Source: an uncultured Pelagimonas sp. | GTDB taxonomy: Bacteria > Pseudomonadota > Alphaproteobacteria > Rhodobacterales > Rhodobacteraceae | Direction of reading: 5' to 3' | Length of the DNA stretch: 64,000 nt | NCBI GenBank assembly: GCA_947497905.1 | Contig: CANMIH010000003.1 | Coordinates: 1-64,000, forward strand | Shown here: positions 63,264 through 64,000 of the stretch, piece by piece | Numbering within the stretch: the stretch's first letter is position 1 | How the letters are laid out: each line of letters starts with the position of its first letter | Made by a program: the position numbers and the translations under genes | Notes under the pieces: generated by a model | Told to the model about the DNA's origin: nothing | Seen by the model: the letters and a program-made list of their open reading frames with translations, nothing else | Database searches by the model: none

Positions 63264-64000
63264 CTATTGTTTCGCTTCACCCACCACAGGCGTGACACGT
63301 CGCTTCAAAATAGCTTCGCGCCAGGTGATGAAAACAACCGCCGCCATGATCAATCCGCCGCCGCCAATCACCCATGGGTCAATGGCTTCATCGAACAACA
63401 GCGCCCCCAATGTGACGGACCACACCAACTGAAGAAACGTCACCGGCTGGGTCACCGTCACCGGCGCCGCTTTGAAGGCCAAGGTCATTGTAAAGTGACC
63501 CGCTGTGGCGAAACAGGCCACGCCAAACAGCACCCCAAGCTCCCACAGTGTCGGCCAGACCCAAACCATCCAGGCCAGAGGCGCAAGGCCAATGGTCACA
63601 GTCACCGACATCATGCCGACAACCACGCCTGCGGGCACTTCACCGGAGAGAATTTTGGCAATCAAATAAGAGGCAGCAAACCCGCTCGCGGTGACCAGCA
63701 TCGCAAAATGCCCCGGGTCGAGCGTGCGAAAACCGGGGCGCAGAATGATAACGGCCCCCAATAGCGCCACACAGATCGCCAAAATGCGGCGCACCGCCAG
63801 ACGTTCACCCAGAACAAAAACCGCAAGAAGCGTCACAAAAATCGGGTTGAGGTAGTTCATCGCCGTGACTTCAGCCAAAGGGATACGCGACATGGCAAAG
63901 AACCACATGGCCACTGCGATGGTCTGAAACACGCCGCGCATGGCATGGAGCCGCCATTGCCGTGGCGTGGGTCGCTGCTGTCGCAACACCCCCCACATGG
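63264..64000 (-). CDS. EamA/DMT-family exporter, partial
   Basis: About 245 residues are visible; the N-terminus extends past the window edge. Several membrane helices are present (GVFQTIAVAMWFFAMSRIPL, NYLNPIFVTLLAVFVLGERL, ILAICVALLGAVIILRPG), and the second EamA half includes ALLFDEAIDPWVIGGGGLIM. It belongs to the drug/metabolite transporter superfamily; the substrate is unknown. Confidence 0.85.
   Translation of the reverse strand, partial: MWGVLRQQRPTPRQWRLHAMRGVFQTIAVAMWFFAMSRIPLAEVTAMNYLNPIFVTLLAVFVLGERLAVRRILAICVALLGAVIILRPGFRTLDPGHFAMLVTASGFAASYLIAKILSGEVPAGVVVGMMSVTVTIGLAPLAWMVWVWPTLWELGVLFGVACFATAGHFTMTLAFKAAPVTVTQPVTFLQLVWSVTLGALLFDEAIDPWVIGGGGLIMAAVVFITWREAILKRRVTPVVGEAKQ

Overview
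The window comes from a marine alphaproteobacterium, most likely the Roseobacter group of the Rhodobacterales. The evidence is a CarD-FdxA neighbourhood, a short flagellin, an SAM-II riboswitch on metZ, a bet operon with choline sulfatase, and a DUF1127 gene followed by CCUCCUCCC-loop (CcsR/cuckoo-type) small RNAs. All assignments come from reading the sequence; no database search was run.

Layout. (1) 1-10.5 kb is a surface and iron block: the 5' part of a giant cadherin-like/RTX surface protein, a TbpB-like lipoprotein divergent from a Slam-type outer-membrane assembly protein, an iron-siderophore ABC transporter (ATPase, two permeases, binding protein) and a DUF2218 gene. (2) 10.7-27.4 kb is an AT-richer mobilizable element between two identical tRNA-Val(UAC) genes that lie in a 124-bp direct repeat. 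It carries a large serine integrase, MobC, a relaxase, a coupling protein without membrane segments, an ArdA-like antirestriction protein, a second (invertase-type) serine recombinase next to inverted repeats, and a Hachiman-type (hamAB) anti-phage operon with a DUF3223 gene downstream. No mating-pair formation genes are present, so it looks like an integrative mobilizable element rather than a self-transmissible one. (3) 27.7-33.0 kb is core: tRNA-Ser, a SPOR lipoprotein, a D-Ala-D-Ala carboxypeptidase, tmk, holB and mrp/apbC. (4) 33.2-34.0 kb holds a DUF1127 protein and five tandem two-hairpin RNAs whose loops carry an anti-Shine-Dalgarno sequence, ending in a strong terminator just before valS. 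(5) 34.1-57.3 kb is mostly core: valS, a ThDP enzyme with trkH, folE2, metZ, a CPA2 antiporter, carD, fdxA, an S4 protein, a SUV3-like helicase, an oligoendopeptidase F and flagellin. (6) 57.3-62.8 kb is the betI-betC-betB-betA operon for making glycine betaine from choline-O-sulfate, with a BetI-like palindrome ahead of betI and a large stem with a G-quadruplex-type loop between betC and betB. The window ends in a DMT exporter gene.

The points most worth following up are the five-unit CcsR-like array; the Hachiman operon with its extra gene and its neighbouring metallopeptidase, which has an in-frame stop; the twin tRNA-Val element ends with both promoters kept; the inverted repeats upstream of the small recombinase; the Slam/TbpB-like pair beside a siderophore importer; and the betC-betB stem/G4 structure.
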